From Gorsachius magnificus (taxonomy: Eukaryota > Chordata > Aves > Pelecaniformes > Ardeidae): DNA of 64,000 bases. The stretch spans positions 7,253,821 to 7,317,820 of the forward strand of contig CM067081.1 in NCBI GenBank assembly GCA_034008185.1, given 5' to 3'. The position numbers were made by a program, and so were the translations under genes. Numbering within the stretch: the first letter of the stretch is position 1; every line of letters starts with the position of its first letter. Shown here piece by piece: positions 22,748-34,700 of this stretch. The notes beneath the pieces were generated by a model that did not search any database, was not told the DNA's origin, and saw nothing but the letters and a program-made list of their open reading frames with translations.

Positions 22748-25700
22748 CAAGGATTTCTGGTGTGGTAAGGGCCATAAATCTCTACATACAGATATTACCA
22801 TGTGTGTATATATAATAGTAAATACCACCGAGTCCTCCACTTTGTTCCAGGTAGATATCAGACCCCATTCAGCATTGTGACTTGGGCCATCATTTACATC
22901 AGTACAAAGCAGGCCAGCTTTTATTCATTCATAGCTATGATTTTGCTACTTAAAGACACTAACAAAGAAAATCGGCTCTAAATTTAATCAGCCAGGCAAG
23001 ATACTTTTATGGCTTGGAACTGCAAAAGAGCTGGAGCTTTATCTCCTGTAATCATGTGGGTACAAAGTAGGTGAAAAATACTACTTCTGGGCCAAGTAGA
23101 TGAGACTTTTGATATAATCATGTCTGTCACTCATGGCACAGGTAGTGTAGCACTGGACAACCAGTCAGTGGTCCAGGTGGGGAGCAGATAGTGAGAACAT
23201 AATAATTCTCTTTGACTAGAAGTGATGCCACTGGTGAAAAGAGTTTCCTAAGCAAAGTAACCACTCCTTTAAAGCCTTCTAGCGGAGCTGTTGGCACAAT
23301 GGTCCTGGGCAAACTTATCCCGTGGTTTCATCCACTGTACCCTTTTTCTAAATTTTCTGGCTGTGGAGGATCAGTTTTGTGAAGAAAACATTCAGCCAGG
23401 CTCTGTTTAATCTTTTCCTCTGTAACTGCAATGCTGTTAGCAACTACAGCAAACATTTCCTCTCCTGGATTTTCATTGGTGTCAAATACCTGCAGAATTA
23501 CAATTTTGTGTGTATTAAATTACTTTCACTAGTGTTTATGCAGCATTGCATATCATTATGTAAGGCTCATTTGCATATTCTTAATCACTGTGTTGTATTT
23601 TCTTCTGTGAGTGTTATTATTACCTGAGTATTGTTGCCTGTTTATTACTTTTTTCCAGTCGACTAAGTTTTACCCTGAGTTTCCAAGGCGTGTTGAGCCT
23701 GTCCTGTTCACAACTCAGTAAACCAATATAACTGTCCCCATTGCTATAAGACCTGCACCACGCTGCACTTCTAGAGTTATTATTTCAGCAGTATGGAGGA
23801 CTCTTGTGCCTGCATGCATTTGTGTGCGTCTGTGTTCTGTGTTTCTGTGTCACCAATAGTCCCATCCTGTTGCTAGATAGTGTTGGGCTTAAAATGAAAT
23901 GAATAATGTTAGGCTTTTTTTTTTTTTTCTGGATTGTTTTTTATTTTTTTTTAAATGAAAGTAAACCTGATTAAATGTTATCTCATTTAAGATTCAGCTT
24001 CTGCCATCAGATACTCAAGCAGAATACCCAATAAGACTAAGCAGAGTTGCATGCATGTACTGCGGGAGCAGAAGCCCCATTTTCTCCTTTTGTTCTCTCT
24101 CGCTGTCTGGCAGCCACTCTTTATTTGGTAACTTCTAAAAATTTAATTAAGGTACAGGTGAATTATCTTTCAGATCATCCATGAAAAAGTATTATGCCCT
24201 AGGAACATCCAAGTTCATTCATCTAGCGATACTATTTTTATATACTTTTGCATAGAGCTTCTGAATCTCATGTTAGATCAACCAGTAATTCTTTGGTCAA
24301 AATCTATGCGTAAATTTTATATTCTTGTTGCAAGTCTTTTCAATTATTCTATATATTTTCTCTGCTGAAATGTCGAGTTTAAAATAAACCCACTGCCTCC
24401 CTTCCCTTCCTTTCCCTTCCTTTCCCTTCCCTTCCCTTCCCTTCCCTTCCCACTTGGAAATTTGGCTCAGAAAAGCAGCATCCACCAATAGATTGAGCGG
24501 GAGGTGAAATGCCAAGAACCTGCAAAGACTGCTCTTGGCACAGCCAAGTGCTCGTGGGGCGCAGTCATGAGCTGGGCCCTTCTCCGTGCTGAACTTTGAA
24601 GGAGCCTCAGGCTGGACTGGAAATTTGCAGATATGGTTTTGTCCTTTTGCTTAATTGCATCCATGTCTTGAAGCCTGTAGTGAATATTGGCTTGACTGGC
24701 AGCAATAATCAAAAAGCTGAAACCCTCTCATTTGTGTCTGCATCTACTAAGCTGCACCTGCAAAGGCATCTATACAGTACATTCTGCAGTTCTGAGCGCC
24801 ACATGAAAGAAACAAATCTACTTTTAAAAATAAGCTTTAAAAGATGTTTCTCTTATGTAAATTGGGGGTACGATGAAACATCTATTTAATCGAGAAATTC
24901 TGAAGATTAAGTAGTTAAATATTTGACGAACTTTGAAAGCATCTGTAATTATGTTCAGTGAGTGCATCTTAAATATTTTTTCTTAATACAAACAGGAAGC
25001 AGAATCTTGAAGCAGTTGTGTGTTACCTTCTTACAAAGCCACCTTTACTGCTCCCACTGTATTTTAGAGATAACGCATTACTAGTTTTTCCCAGGAATAA
25101 TCCCTGTTTTCCTTCTATTATTTATGAGCTGTGAAGAATAATTGAGATTAAATATCTGTGTTAGTTCCTGTTTATTACAGTTACCAGTTTGGCAGTGATT
25201 AATAAAAGGTATTTTACTTTATTGAATAATATATTGCTATAAATTTGTTTTTTCACTCCCTTCAGCTCTGCATTATTCTTTGCTCTTGCTCCTTGCTTAT
25301 GATAAACAGTTTACCTGGACCGTCCAGAGCAATGATTATCGATAACATGCATGGGTCAGATGGCGCTGGCATGCTGTCCAGAGGTATATTTGCAATTGCA
25401 GTCTCTTCATAAAGCAGAAATCTCAAGCCTTACATTTTACACTTTTCTGACTCACTCTTGCAACTTTTAATCTTTTCTTTTCTTCATGTCTCAAAGCAGA
25501 CTGGAACTATGTCTTTTTTGCCCTGGTCCCTCAGGCCAACTTATTATTGCAGTGTCCCTTCTTCTCATCCCTTCTAAACAAGTTCCATTAACAGTTCAGT
25601 ATGAACAGTTCAGCTATGAGATTATCTTGTGGTTGTTTGTACCACGTATCTAAGCATAACTCTTTCAATGTTTCTCATCATCCAGGCAATGCACACATAA

Positions 25701-28700
25701 AGCCTTGTCGTTATTTGCTTCCTGTAGTGTCATTTGCTTTTTCTTTCTTTTTATATTTTCTGATAGAAATTGCACACTATACTCTTCCCTTAGGTCTTTG
25801 TTTTAAAAAAACACCTTCTAGGAGTTTCTCTTCGTACTTTTTCAAGAAAATCTATTCACTCTGGGTCTTCTTTCCCTTCATACAAAATCTGAAAATTAAT
25901 TTTTTCAGGAATTCAGATGCAACTTTACAAGAGGCAGTGGTACAACCCACTTGCACGACATCCTATGCGCGTAGGAAAGACTACATGTGAAATTTTAATC
26001 TTCATCGAATTAGAAGAACCCGCTCCAGGGACCACTGTACTTTCATATTCTCACTTATTTGCTTACTGGTCTGACATCTTGCTACAGTTCTTGAAGACTT
26101 ACTGGAACTGTAATAGGGTTTACAAGTCTTTCATAGGCATGTTTAAAAAAGTCATGATCTCATGGCCACTAGTCAAAGACACTGTTGTATGATGGCTTTC
26201 CAGTGACTGATTTGTAATTTTTAGTGGTTTGATGTCCACACCACTGAATCAAAACGGGCAATAATCAGGCAAATGCAGGCAGAGAAACCACAGATGAAGC
26301 TGTCTTATGAATTGATCTGCTGTTCCCAGTCTTTTTCTCTTAATCAATACTAACAGACATCAACAGGGCAGGATATGGAAGCTTAATCCACTTACTGTCT
26401 GATATATTCTATGGAAAACCACAATTATTAGTGCAATTTGTCCTGGATTCTTAAAGTACTGACAAAGTACATTTGTATCATGGGACGAGAACAGCAGGGT
26501 AATGGAAACAGAGGTAGGAGCAAATGAGGTGGAGTGTTTTGCACCCTACTACCGAGGGAAAAAGCAGCAGAAAAGGACTCATGAAAAAAAACGCCACCCT
26601 TCCATGACTTGCCAGTGCTTAATTTTAGGTGGAGCTGTTGCAGTCCTCTCACAGTGCCATGCAGGAGCTTCCCAGCATGCAGCCCCATTCCTGAGGCTGC
26701 ATGCTTGCTGAGGATCTGGAGCGTTAGCATGGCAATGGGCTCAGCAGTCTGAACTTTGCTCTTTACTTGAGGATGAGAAATGCATAATCTAAATAGGAAG
26801 AACTTTCACTATCAACACCAAAAAATGAGGGTGTTGTCTCTGTTCTGCTGGTGCCATTGATTTCAAGGCCTACTGGTTAGCGGAGAATATCTAGAAAAAT
26901 GTATATTGCTTTCCAAATAATTGCTGGGGGTCTAAGAAGGAGAGGGAAGGATCTGCTGTTTCGCTAGAGCTGTTTTAAAATGACGAAAGTCTTCCTTTAC
27001 TAAATTATGAGCATTAGTCATCTATTTAGATATGGAAGTGTTTCCCTCAGTCTGTTTTAATTGAGTAGCTTTAGATGTGACCGGTATGAAGGGATGAACA
27101 GCTGGTCCAGTAGTCTCTAAAGTCATCTTTGAAGCAAACTCAGGCTTTTATCCAGTTAGTTTTCAGAAAGAACTATTATGTTACCATTTCTCTTTCTCAT
27201 TCTTATATGCACTGCCATATTTTTGTTCTAAGTAGGGAGGTGTCACAGCATCACTTAATTTTTTTTATTTTTATTTCTTCCAGATACTGGTTTCCCAAGT
27301 TCATATAGAGGAAAACTTTACCTAGTGTGACTTCTTGGGAAGGTTGGGTGATTGAATCTGGCTGTTGTTTCCAACCCAGCTCAAAGAAAGTAGCAGAGAA
27401 AGTTTAATCAGGAAGCAAATATTCTTTGGCTGCATAATTCAAGGCAACTGTTTAAAAAGGGAATGATTGCTCTTGGGACTCTTAAGTACTCTTAAATCCT
27501 GTTGGAGTGAATAGGATATAGAGGGTCACAGTAGCAGTGGGCAAGATCATCTTAGTACCTTGGGAGGTTTAGGTGCCACTAGTGAGTACACAGTGTGCGT
27601 GGGTTTGACAAGGTCTCCTACTTAGCATTTTTTTGTATGTTGAATTCCTAATTAATGATTTTTTATTTACATAAGAGAATAAACTATTATGCCTAACGTT
27701 GAATATACTTATCTTGTTCATTCTTTGACAGGTTCTTCTACTCTGGTATTTTTCACAGTTCAGCTTCAGTCATCATCCTGCACCGTAGGACCCTTATTGA
27801 CCCGTCAAGTTTGCTGCATCGCTTGCACCATGGCACTTTTCAGCATCCAGGAGAACTCAATACTTCTTCTATAATGAATGTGGACATAAAGACCAGCCTG
27901 CATATTTGTGTCCCTGAATTACTTCCACTTGAGGAAAAAGCTGTGTACTATTGGATAAGGTCCTGAAAAATAATTTAAAAGCAACATCAGCAGAAAAAAA
28001 TGTCCTGAAGTGTGGGAAAGAGATGCTTCTTGAACATTATTCATTTGAATCATGGAGCTATATAGAAGCAGATATCGATACGATGCAGTTGATGTGTGAC
28101 AGAATGGACATTCTTCAAGAAGTCAGCTCCATCTTCCCTAAGTCATTGCTATTCTCTTAGTAGGCCATATTTTTTAGGGAATCGCTCAGCATGTATATGA
28201 GCTTTCCCAGTCCTAAATTCTCTTAAACTGCATATTTCTTCTGGAGTGAAAACTGGAGACAGTGTAGCCTGTGAGGTGCTGTGAAGGCATCGAAGCAATG
28301 TTTCTCACTTTTAGGGGGCTGGTGTGGTGGCATGCAGGAATCTAATGTTCTACGCAATTTATGATTTTCCACTTTATTGAAGAAATAATTCTGTTCATTC
28401 GTAGTTTATGAACTTGCATTCTTGAATGCATGGTAGCGCAAGTCACAAATCATTTTATCTATTGGCTGTTCTGTCTTAAATGAAGAAATACTATATATTG
28501 TTAATACCTTGATCTCCAAGAGTTTGTGAAAAGATGAATGATTTTTGAGCTAAAATGTAATTTTAAAATGTTGAACATTTGTTATTAAAATTTATTTGTT
28601 TAAAAAAGAGTGTCAGTTTTTGTGAATGAATTATTTTCTGACAGACACCAGGGAGGGAACTGCTATGGTGTTTCTTTTGAACAAGGAATACCTTTAGTCA

Positions 28701-31467
28701 CAAGCCTGAGGGAGTGACTTGCACTGTAGATGGATGGATGCTTTGAGCTTGTTTGCGCATATCTAGCTTTTTCCATGTGAAAAGTCATGTCTGAGAAGTA
28801 GGGGATTCTGTATGTAATTATTACACACATGCCTACGTGCTCACACGAGCAAGAAAACTGGCCTGCTGTTATATTTGTGCCCACAGGATAGCTCTGAAAC
28901 TTCCATCCTTCATTGTTCCTGGTGGTGTGGTGGCCGGAGCAGATGCCTGTAAGCCCAAGGTTCAGGTCTTTGAGCTCCTGCTGACTTATTTTGAGACCTC
29001 AGCAGGGCACGTAACTGCTGTGCGCCGTTCTCCAGGCTGCCATAAGACATGGCTAGCATCTATCTTATTAGCACACTGCGGGATTTCATCCAACCATGCT
29101 TGTGCGCTGCTTTGTGATTTTCCTGCTGAAGGTGGTAGGACTGTTTCTTCCAATTCCCAATTCACCTGTGCTGCGAAGGAAGCCAGACCTTCCTGAGATC
29201 ACAATTCCTTCCCTAAAATGGCTATTTATCTCCTGACTGAGATTCAGTGATACATTTACTGATAGCCAGGGGTTTTTGCAAGGGGACTGTCTTAATAATC
29301 TACAGGCCTAGAAGAATTGGTTTTGCATCTTTGCCAGCCAGCAGTAGAGTATATGTATTCCATGCATTTCTATTCAGGTTTTCATAGGTGAATTCAAAGC
29401 TTAGAAAAGAAACTTGCTTTAATTTTACTCAGATCTGAAAGAAAGACTTGTCCCAAGCTGCTACACTTAGTGAGGTAGGCTGTTCTCCTTTCCCTAATGA
29501 AAGGGAGCTGTTTGGTTTAACCTTGTGCCATAGCAACTGTGTTCTTTATTGCAACGAAGAAGGGACAGAATTGAGAAAATACCCAATGTAAAAAGCATTG
29601 GGAAAACAGGAGTGCCATTATTTCTGTCCATTTTAGCAATGGGAGGGTCAGTGCTGTAACATCTGTATAAGAGCTGGGCTTTGGGGCTAGTTCATTAAAG
29701 GAAGAAGAGACTAGTTTTTAAAAATGTGTATTTTTATCCTTCCCCTCTGTCCCCCAAAATGAAGTTATACTTAATGAAAATGTACAGAAGTTAATTGCCT
29801 ATATTTTAACTTATGTAATAACTTTAATATAGACCCTAAAATGGACTATTTTGAATTTGTAGCAAGTCAGTTAGTTGAAGACAGTCAGTACCCTTAATCA
29901 TAAAGATGGTTTCCATCTTTATTAGTTTCTAGCCCCGTGCTGAATATATGGAAATTCTGATCGCTTTAGAGCAGAAGCAATGAAGTGAGACTTTCCTCTC
30001 CCTGTAGTTATGGTACTTGGGGCTGGTGAGCAGGTTGGAATCCTTGTGGACTCTTGGCAAAAGAGCAAGTATCAGAGATGGGAATATGAGATGATGAATT
30101 GCTTTGCTTCTCACAGGGATGTTGCATTAGTCCTTCCCAGTCAAGATCCTATGTGTGAAGGGACCTTGCCTTTAGGTACCAAATCTCTAAGATGATAAAT
30201 CATAATCTGTAGGCAAAAGCCATTTGTTACTGAGTATTAATGTTGAAATAATTAATGTGACTAATCTAGCCAGTCTTAAATCTACTCCTTAGAACAGTAG
30301 GATACTTCAGACAACCCCATCTGCCTATTAGGTAGGCTCAATCCTTTAGCCTCAATGGGCCTGTGCAATAAAGGATGCAGATTCCTAATACCTGTTTTCT
30401 CCCAAAGGAGGGGCTGGAGGGCAGCAGTCACTGTTTGGGTTAATACACTCAAAATCTTGTTTATGGACAAGGAGAAAGCACATGTTATATGTTAGTAAAG
30501 CCAAGAATTTATTGCTAGTATAACTGAAATCTTAAGAGTCTAATAATTATTAGGCTAGATTTAACTGTTTCAGAAAAAAAAACCACTTACAATAGTTACT
30601 CTCACATTTTTTAGTTTCCACACCTTTTCCTGGTGTTATACTCGCTCTTCTACTGTTTCTCTGGGTCTAGGGTTGTGGTTGCAGTCTGGTAGTGGTGTTG
30701 AGGGCTGTGGGATCTTATGACAAATCATCAGCATCTGGAATTGTTTGTCGGGAGGAATATGATATCTGTGTTGACAGTTTCTTCCTCCTCCCTCTAGGAT
30801 CCATTTGGGGCCATTTTTCTGTTTCCTAACATACTTTTATGCCTTCGCGCTTCATTGTTCCACAGCTTCAGGTTACACCCAAATATTCTATATTTGGTGC
30901 CATTTTTGTATGTTAGATATTATTTCTGTGTTCTCTTTGTTCCCTCTAAAAGCAGGTTTGTCCAGCTTCAGGTCTGCATTTCCTTTAATTGACCAGGGGT
31001 GAGTTATTTATAGCGATGAGGTTTCCAGTGCCAGCCTGCGCCCCATCTCTCATCATCCCCTGCCAGTACTCCTTGTACTGCGTCCTGTGTCTCCTTTTCT
31101 CAAAGCCTCTTCCATTGTGCCAGGCTTGTATTTCTCTATACCATGTCATTGTGTTAGAGTCATAAATATCTCGTGCTACATGGACTATATGCTTGTTATT
31201 TCTGTCTATAAACTACTATAAAACTATAATTGTACCCTATGAAGATAAACACAAGTAAAACAAATTAGTCATCAATATCTGGCCAAGATTAAAGAATTGC
31301 TGTGTCAGCTAAACCAAATTAAAATAAAACTGCAGCAAAGTCAAGAAAAGCTCAGTGAGAGCAAGTGACCAGGTTCCGTCAGGCCTCTTGCAAACGATAG
31401 CAATACCATGTGGTTACAGGGCTAGATAGTTACGGGTGGATTAAAAATCTGAGAGTTTGGGATAACT
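22748..31467. other. 8.7 kb of unique sequence, no supported gene
   Basis: The largest ORFs are 129 codons (25601-25990, plus; Ser/Phe/Leu-rich, AT-driven) and 119 codons (28837-29196, plus; Ala/Cys-rich). Neither shows a recognisable domain, and neither has in-frame exon-like continuation that I could see. Apart from the pentamer repeat at 24397-24452 and T-rich runs (for example 23915-23950), I see no named repeat. Confidence 0.5.
24397..24452 (+). repeat. (TTCCC)n pyrimidine microsatellite
   Basis: About 56 bp of near-perfect CCCTT/TTCCC pentamers, with two units extended to TTTCCC. It is a pure polypyrimidine tract on the plus strand, so it has mirror-repeat symmetry able to form triplex DNA. 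Length polymorphism is expected. Confidence 0.9.
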
Positions 31468-32960
31468 CTTGAATGTTTCCAGGGATGGGTCATCTACCAC
31501 CTCTCTGGGCAACCTGTTCCAGTGTTTCACCACCCTCGTTGTAAAGAATTCCTTCCTTATATCCAGTGTAAATCTACCCTGTTTTAGTTTCAACCATTAC
31601 CCCTTGTCCTGTCATAGCTGGCCCTACTAAAAAGATTTTCCCCATCTTTCCTATAGGCCCCCTTTAGATACTGAAAGGCCGTAATCAGGTCTCCCCGCAG
31701 CCTTCTCTTCTCCAGGCTGAACAACCCCAACTCTCTCAGCCTGTCCTCATAGGAGAGGGGCTCCAGCCCTCAGATCATTTTAGTAGCCCTCCTCTGGACC
31801 CGCTCCAACAGTTCCATGTCCTTCTTGTGCTGAGGGCTCCAGAGCTGGACGCAGGGCTCCAGGTGAGGTCTCACCAGAGCAGAGTAGAGGGGCAGAATCC
31901 CCTCCCTCGACCTGCTGGCCACGCTTCTCCTGATGCAGCCCAGGGTACGGTTGGCCTTCTGGGCTGCCAGAGCACATTGCCGGCTCATGTCCAGCTTTTC
32001 ATCCACCAGCACCCCCAAGTCCCTCTCGGCAGGGCTGCTCTCGATCCTTTCTTCTCCCAGCCTGTACTGATACTGGGGGTTACCCCGACCCAGGTGCATG
32101 ACCTTGCACTTGGCCTTGTTGAACCTCATGAGGTTCACACAGGCCCACCTCTCCAGCCTGTCCAGGTCTCTCTGGATGACATCCCGTCCTTCTGGTGTGT
32201 CAGCTGCACCACCCAGTTTGGTGTCATCTGCAAACTTGCTGAGGGTGCACTCGATCCCACTATGTCATTGATGAAAATATTAAGCAGTACTGATCCCAAT
32301 ATGGACCCCTGAGGGACACCACTCATCACCGGTCTCCGTCTGGACATTGAGCTGTTGACCACTACCCTCTGGATGCGACCATCCAAGCAATTTCTTATCC
32401 ACTGAACAGTCCACCCATCAAATCCATATCTCTCCAATTTAGAGAGAAGGATGTTGTGGGGGACCATGTTGAAGGCTTTACAGAACTCCAGATAGATGAC
32501 ATCTGTTGCTTTTCCCTTGTCCACTGATGCAGTCACTCCATCATAGAAAGCCATTAGGTTGGTCAGGCAGGACTTGCCCTTTGTGGAACCATGCTGGCTG
32601 TCTGGAATCACGTCTCTGGCCTCCATGTGCAGAGCTTCCAGGAGGATCTGTTCCATGATCTTCCCAGGCACAGAGGTGAGTGAGGCTGACAGGTCAGTAG
32701 TTCCCGGGGTCTTCCTTTCTACCCTTTTTAAAAATAGGTGCAATCTTTCCTTTTTTCCAGCCCCCAGGGAATTCACCTGGCTGCCATGACTTCATGACTT
32801 TTCAAGTATCATGGAGAGTGGCTTGGCCACTCCGTCAGCCAATTTCCTCAGGAGTCTGGGATGAATCTTGTCAGGTCCCATAGACTTAGGTGTGTTCAGG
32901 TTCCTTAGGTGGTCATGAATCTGATCTTCTCTTACAGTGGAAGGAACTTTCCTCCCCCAG
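31468..32960 (-). mobile_element. CR1 LINE, 1.5-kb antisense copy with reverse transcriptase remnants, 3' end missing
   Basis: The longest CR1 in the window. Read on the minus strand, it enters in the N-terminal part of the reverse transcriptase domain (near 32960). It passes through the fingers/palm and thumb regions and ends at 31468, inside the last coding exon-like block CTTGAATGTTTCCAGGGATG. The last 130 bp or so that siblings have after this point (the 3' UTR with the GGTTGGACTAGATGACCTC box and octamer tail) is absent. That is unusual, because CR1 copies are normally truncated at the 5' side, so a later deletion or breakpoint is likely. A second CR1 starts immediately at 32961. Confidence 0.94.
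31770..32776 (-). pseudogene. CR1 ORF2 reverse transcriptase fragment, frameshifted
   Basis: Two overlapping minus-strand ORFs carry consecutive parts of the CR1 polymerase. The upstream one (32776-32135, 213 codons) holds the KAFNMVPH motif of RT block 3 and [10 protein letters not shown] of block 4. The downstream one (32138-31770, 122 codons) continues with [20 protein letters not shown] and [15 protein letters not shown]. The catalytic FADD box is present at 32234-32223 but lies in the downstream frame, so an indel just upstream of it, around 32250, separates the motifs. Template-primed reverse transcription is the family role. This copy cannot encode an intact enzyme: it is frameshifted and lacks the endonuclease domain. 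Confidence 0.9.
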
Positions 32961-33405
32961 TCATAGAATCAGAATCATAGAATCATAGAATTGTTTAGGT
33001 TGGAAAAGATCTTTAAGATCATCAAGTCCAACCGTTAACTTAACCCTGCCATCCCACCACTAAGCCATGTCCCTAAGCACCATGTCTGCCTGGCTTTTAA
33101 ATACCTCCAGGGATGGGGACTCGACCCCTTCCCTGGGCAGCCCGTTCCAGTGCTTTACCACTCTTTCAGTAAAGAAATTTTTCCTATCATCCAATCTAAA
33201 CCTCCCCTGGTGCAACTTGAAGCCATTTCCCCTCGTCCTATCACTTGTTGCTTGGGAGAAGCGACCAATCCTCACCTCACTACACCCTCCTTTCAGGTAG
33301 TTGTAGAGGGCGATAAGGTCTCTCCTCCACCTCCTTTTTTCCAGGCTGGACCTATTATCCACCCTGCTGAAAACAGTCATCTACTTTTCTTGGCCCTCTA
33401 GAAGA
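32961..33405 (-). mobile_element. CR1 LINE fragment, antisense, different subfamily
   Basis: The plus strand opens with AGAATCATAGAATCATAGAA and TGTTTAGGTTGGAAAAGATC, AAGATCATCAAGTCCAACCG, the reverse of a CR1 3' end distinct from that of its left neighbour. The minus strand from 33380 to 33060 is open for 106 codons of ORF2 C terminus (for example [20 protein letters not shown]). It stands head-to-tail with the CR1 at 31468-32960 and is the same subfamily as 50795-51155, with which it shares the GGTGCAACTT and GTCCCTAAGC-type motifs. Confidence 0.93.
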
Positions 33406-34385
33406 GGGATATGTGCCTATTTTTAAAGTGTCCAGGGCACAATGCAGACTTCAGAAATGTAACAGGAGATCGATGGCAGTGTTGCCATTATTCTTGGCAC
33501 TGTTAGAGATAGGTGAGCATGGAGAACACACAGCCAGCATTTTGAAGCCTGTTTAACAGTAATATTTTATGAGACACATATGATAATATTCACATGAAGA
33601 GTTCAAAACAGCTAGGACCTGGACTTTGCTTTCAGTTTACTAATGTCTCTGTCTATATTAAAGCCCATTTTTGGTCAGGGTTTTTCACAGGCACCCAGGC
33701 CTGTGGGCTGTTTCTTTATGTCTGCTGTATTTTAAGCACTACAGGAAAATTGAAGTTTATAGGTAAATTCCTTGAGAGTTGGCATTAAGGGAAATGTTAG
33801 GACATTTAAAAAATATATATTTTACAGTGAGGGTTATTGATGGGTCAGCGATGCGGTTCCTCTACCTGAGAGTGATTTCCCTTTGATTAGGTTAAGCTTT
33901 CCAAATAAAATGTTCTGTAAGATAACAAGAGTCATGTCAAATTTTGTGTTGTTTGGTTTTGGTAGAAACAGAACAGAAAATGGAAAGTGGGTTTAAATTT
34001 GTCAAAGTTCAAGCTTATGCGGTGATTAGCATATTTCTTGTTATTTCTCAGCAGGTCATTGCAAAGATCTCTGTTTCCATCAGGGAAACTGCCATCGAGT
34101 CTAAACTCTCTAAAAGCTAAAAAAGAAACAAGTTCCTAAATAATTATGGATTTAACAACTAACAAACGCTGTTTCTCCCCTCTCAGCCTCCTCACCCTCA
34201 TTTATAAAAGCCCTTTCCTTTTGTGATTTGTGGCAAGTACTGCCCGTATGATGGGAATTTTGCCAACAGTTCTCAACGGAATCTTGATAGAGTCCATGGG
34301 AACTGATTGTACAGCCTCAATCACACTTGCCTCTTCTGGCCCACTACTCTATAAATCCCAAATTCTAGTTAATAGATTTATAAAG
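33406..34385. other. Unique sequence, no supported gene
   Basis: AT-rich, longest ORF 64 codons. No repeat recognised. Confidence 0.6.
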
Positions 34386-34700
34386 CAGAGGGCCACAAGG
34401 GACAATTAGCTCATCTGGCCTGATGGCCCATACGTCACAAGCAATTACACTTTATGCAGTACCTTTTACCAAGCCCAGCAGTGTTTCTGTTTGGATAAAG
34501 CATGTTTGCCAAAAAGGCATTCAGTCTTGGCTTCCATATGTCAAGATAGGAGGAATCAGCAACTTCCACAGTAGTCTGTGTCATTAATTTCTTGGTTCGT
34601 TACTTTGCTGGTTAAAAGGTATGGCTTTTTTTTCTGATTTGAAGTTGCCCAGTTACACCTTCCAGCCCTTGCATCTTATTATGCCTTTGGTAAATTAGAA
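34386..34700 (-). repeat. Very old amniote CR1/L3-like relic
   Basis: The plus strand reads GGGCCACAAGGGACAATTAG then CATCTGGCCTGATGGCCCAT, CATTCAGTCTTGGCTTCCAT and CTTCCAGCCCTTGCATCTTA with TTATGCCTTTG at the end. That is the order of blocks at the 3' end of an ancient CR1-type LINE widespread in turtles, crocodilians and birds, in antisense orientation. There is no octamer tail and divergence is high. Confidence 0.6.

Noticed and set aside
22884..22925. Possible extra palindromic-repeat arm (GGGCCATCATTTACATCAGT)
   Set aside because: Only a short stretch fits and no matching second arm is visible.
25601..25990. 129-codon plus-strand ORF
   Set aside because: Phe/Ser/Leu-rich, AT-driven composition with no motif.
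28837..29196. 119-codon plus-strand ORF in a GC-richer patch
   Set aside because: No domain recognised, and the opening depends on local GC content reducing stop codons.
31827..32312. 161-codon plus-strand ORF
   Set aside because: It is the antisense shadow of the CR1 reverse transcriptase frame on the minus strand.
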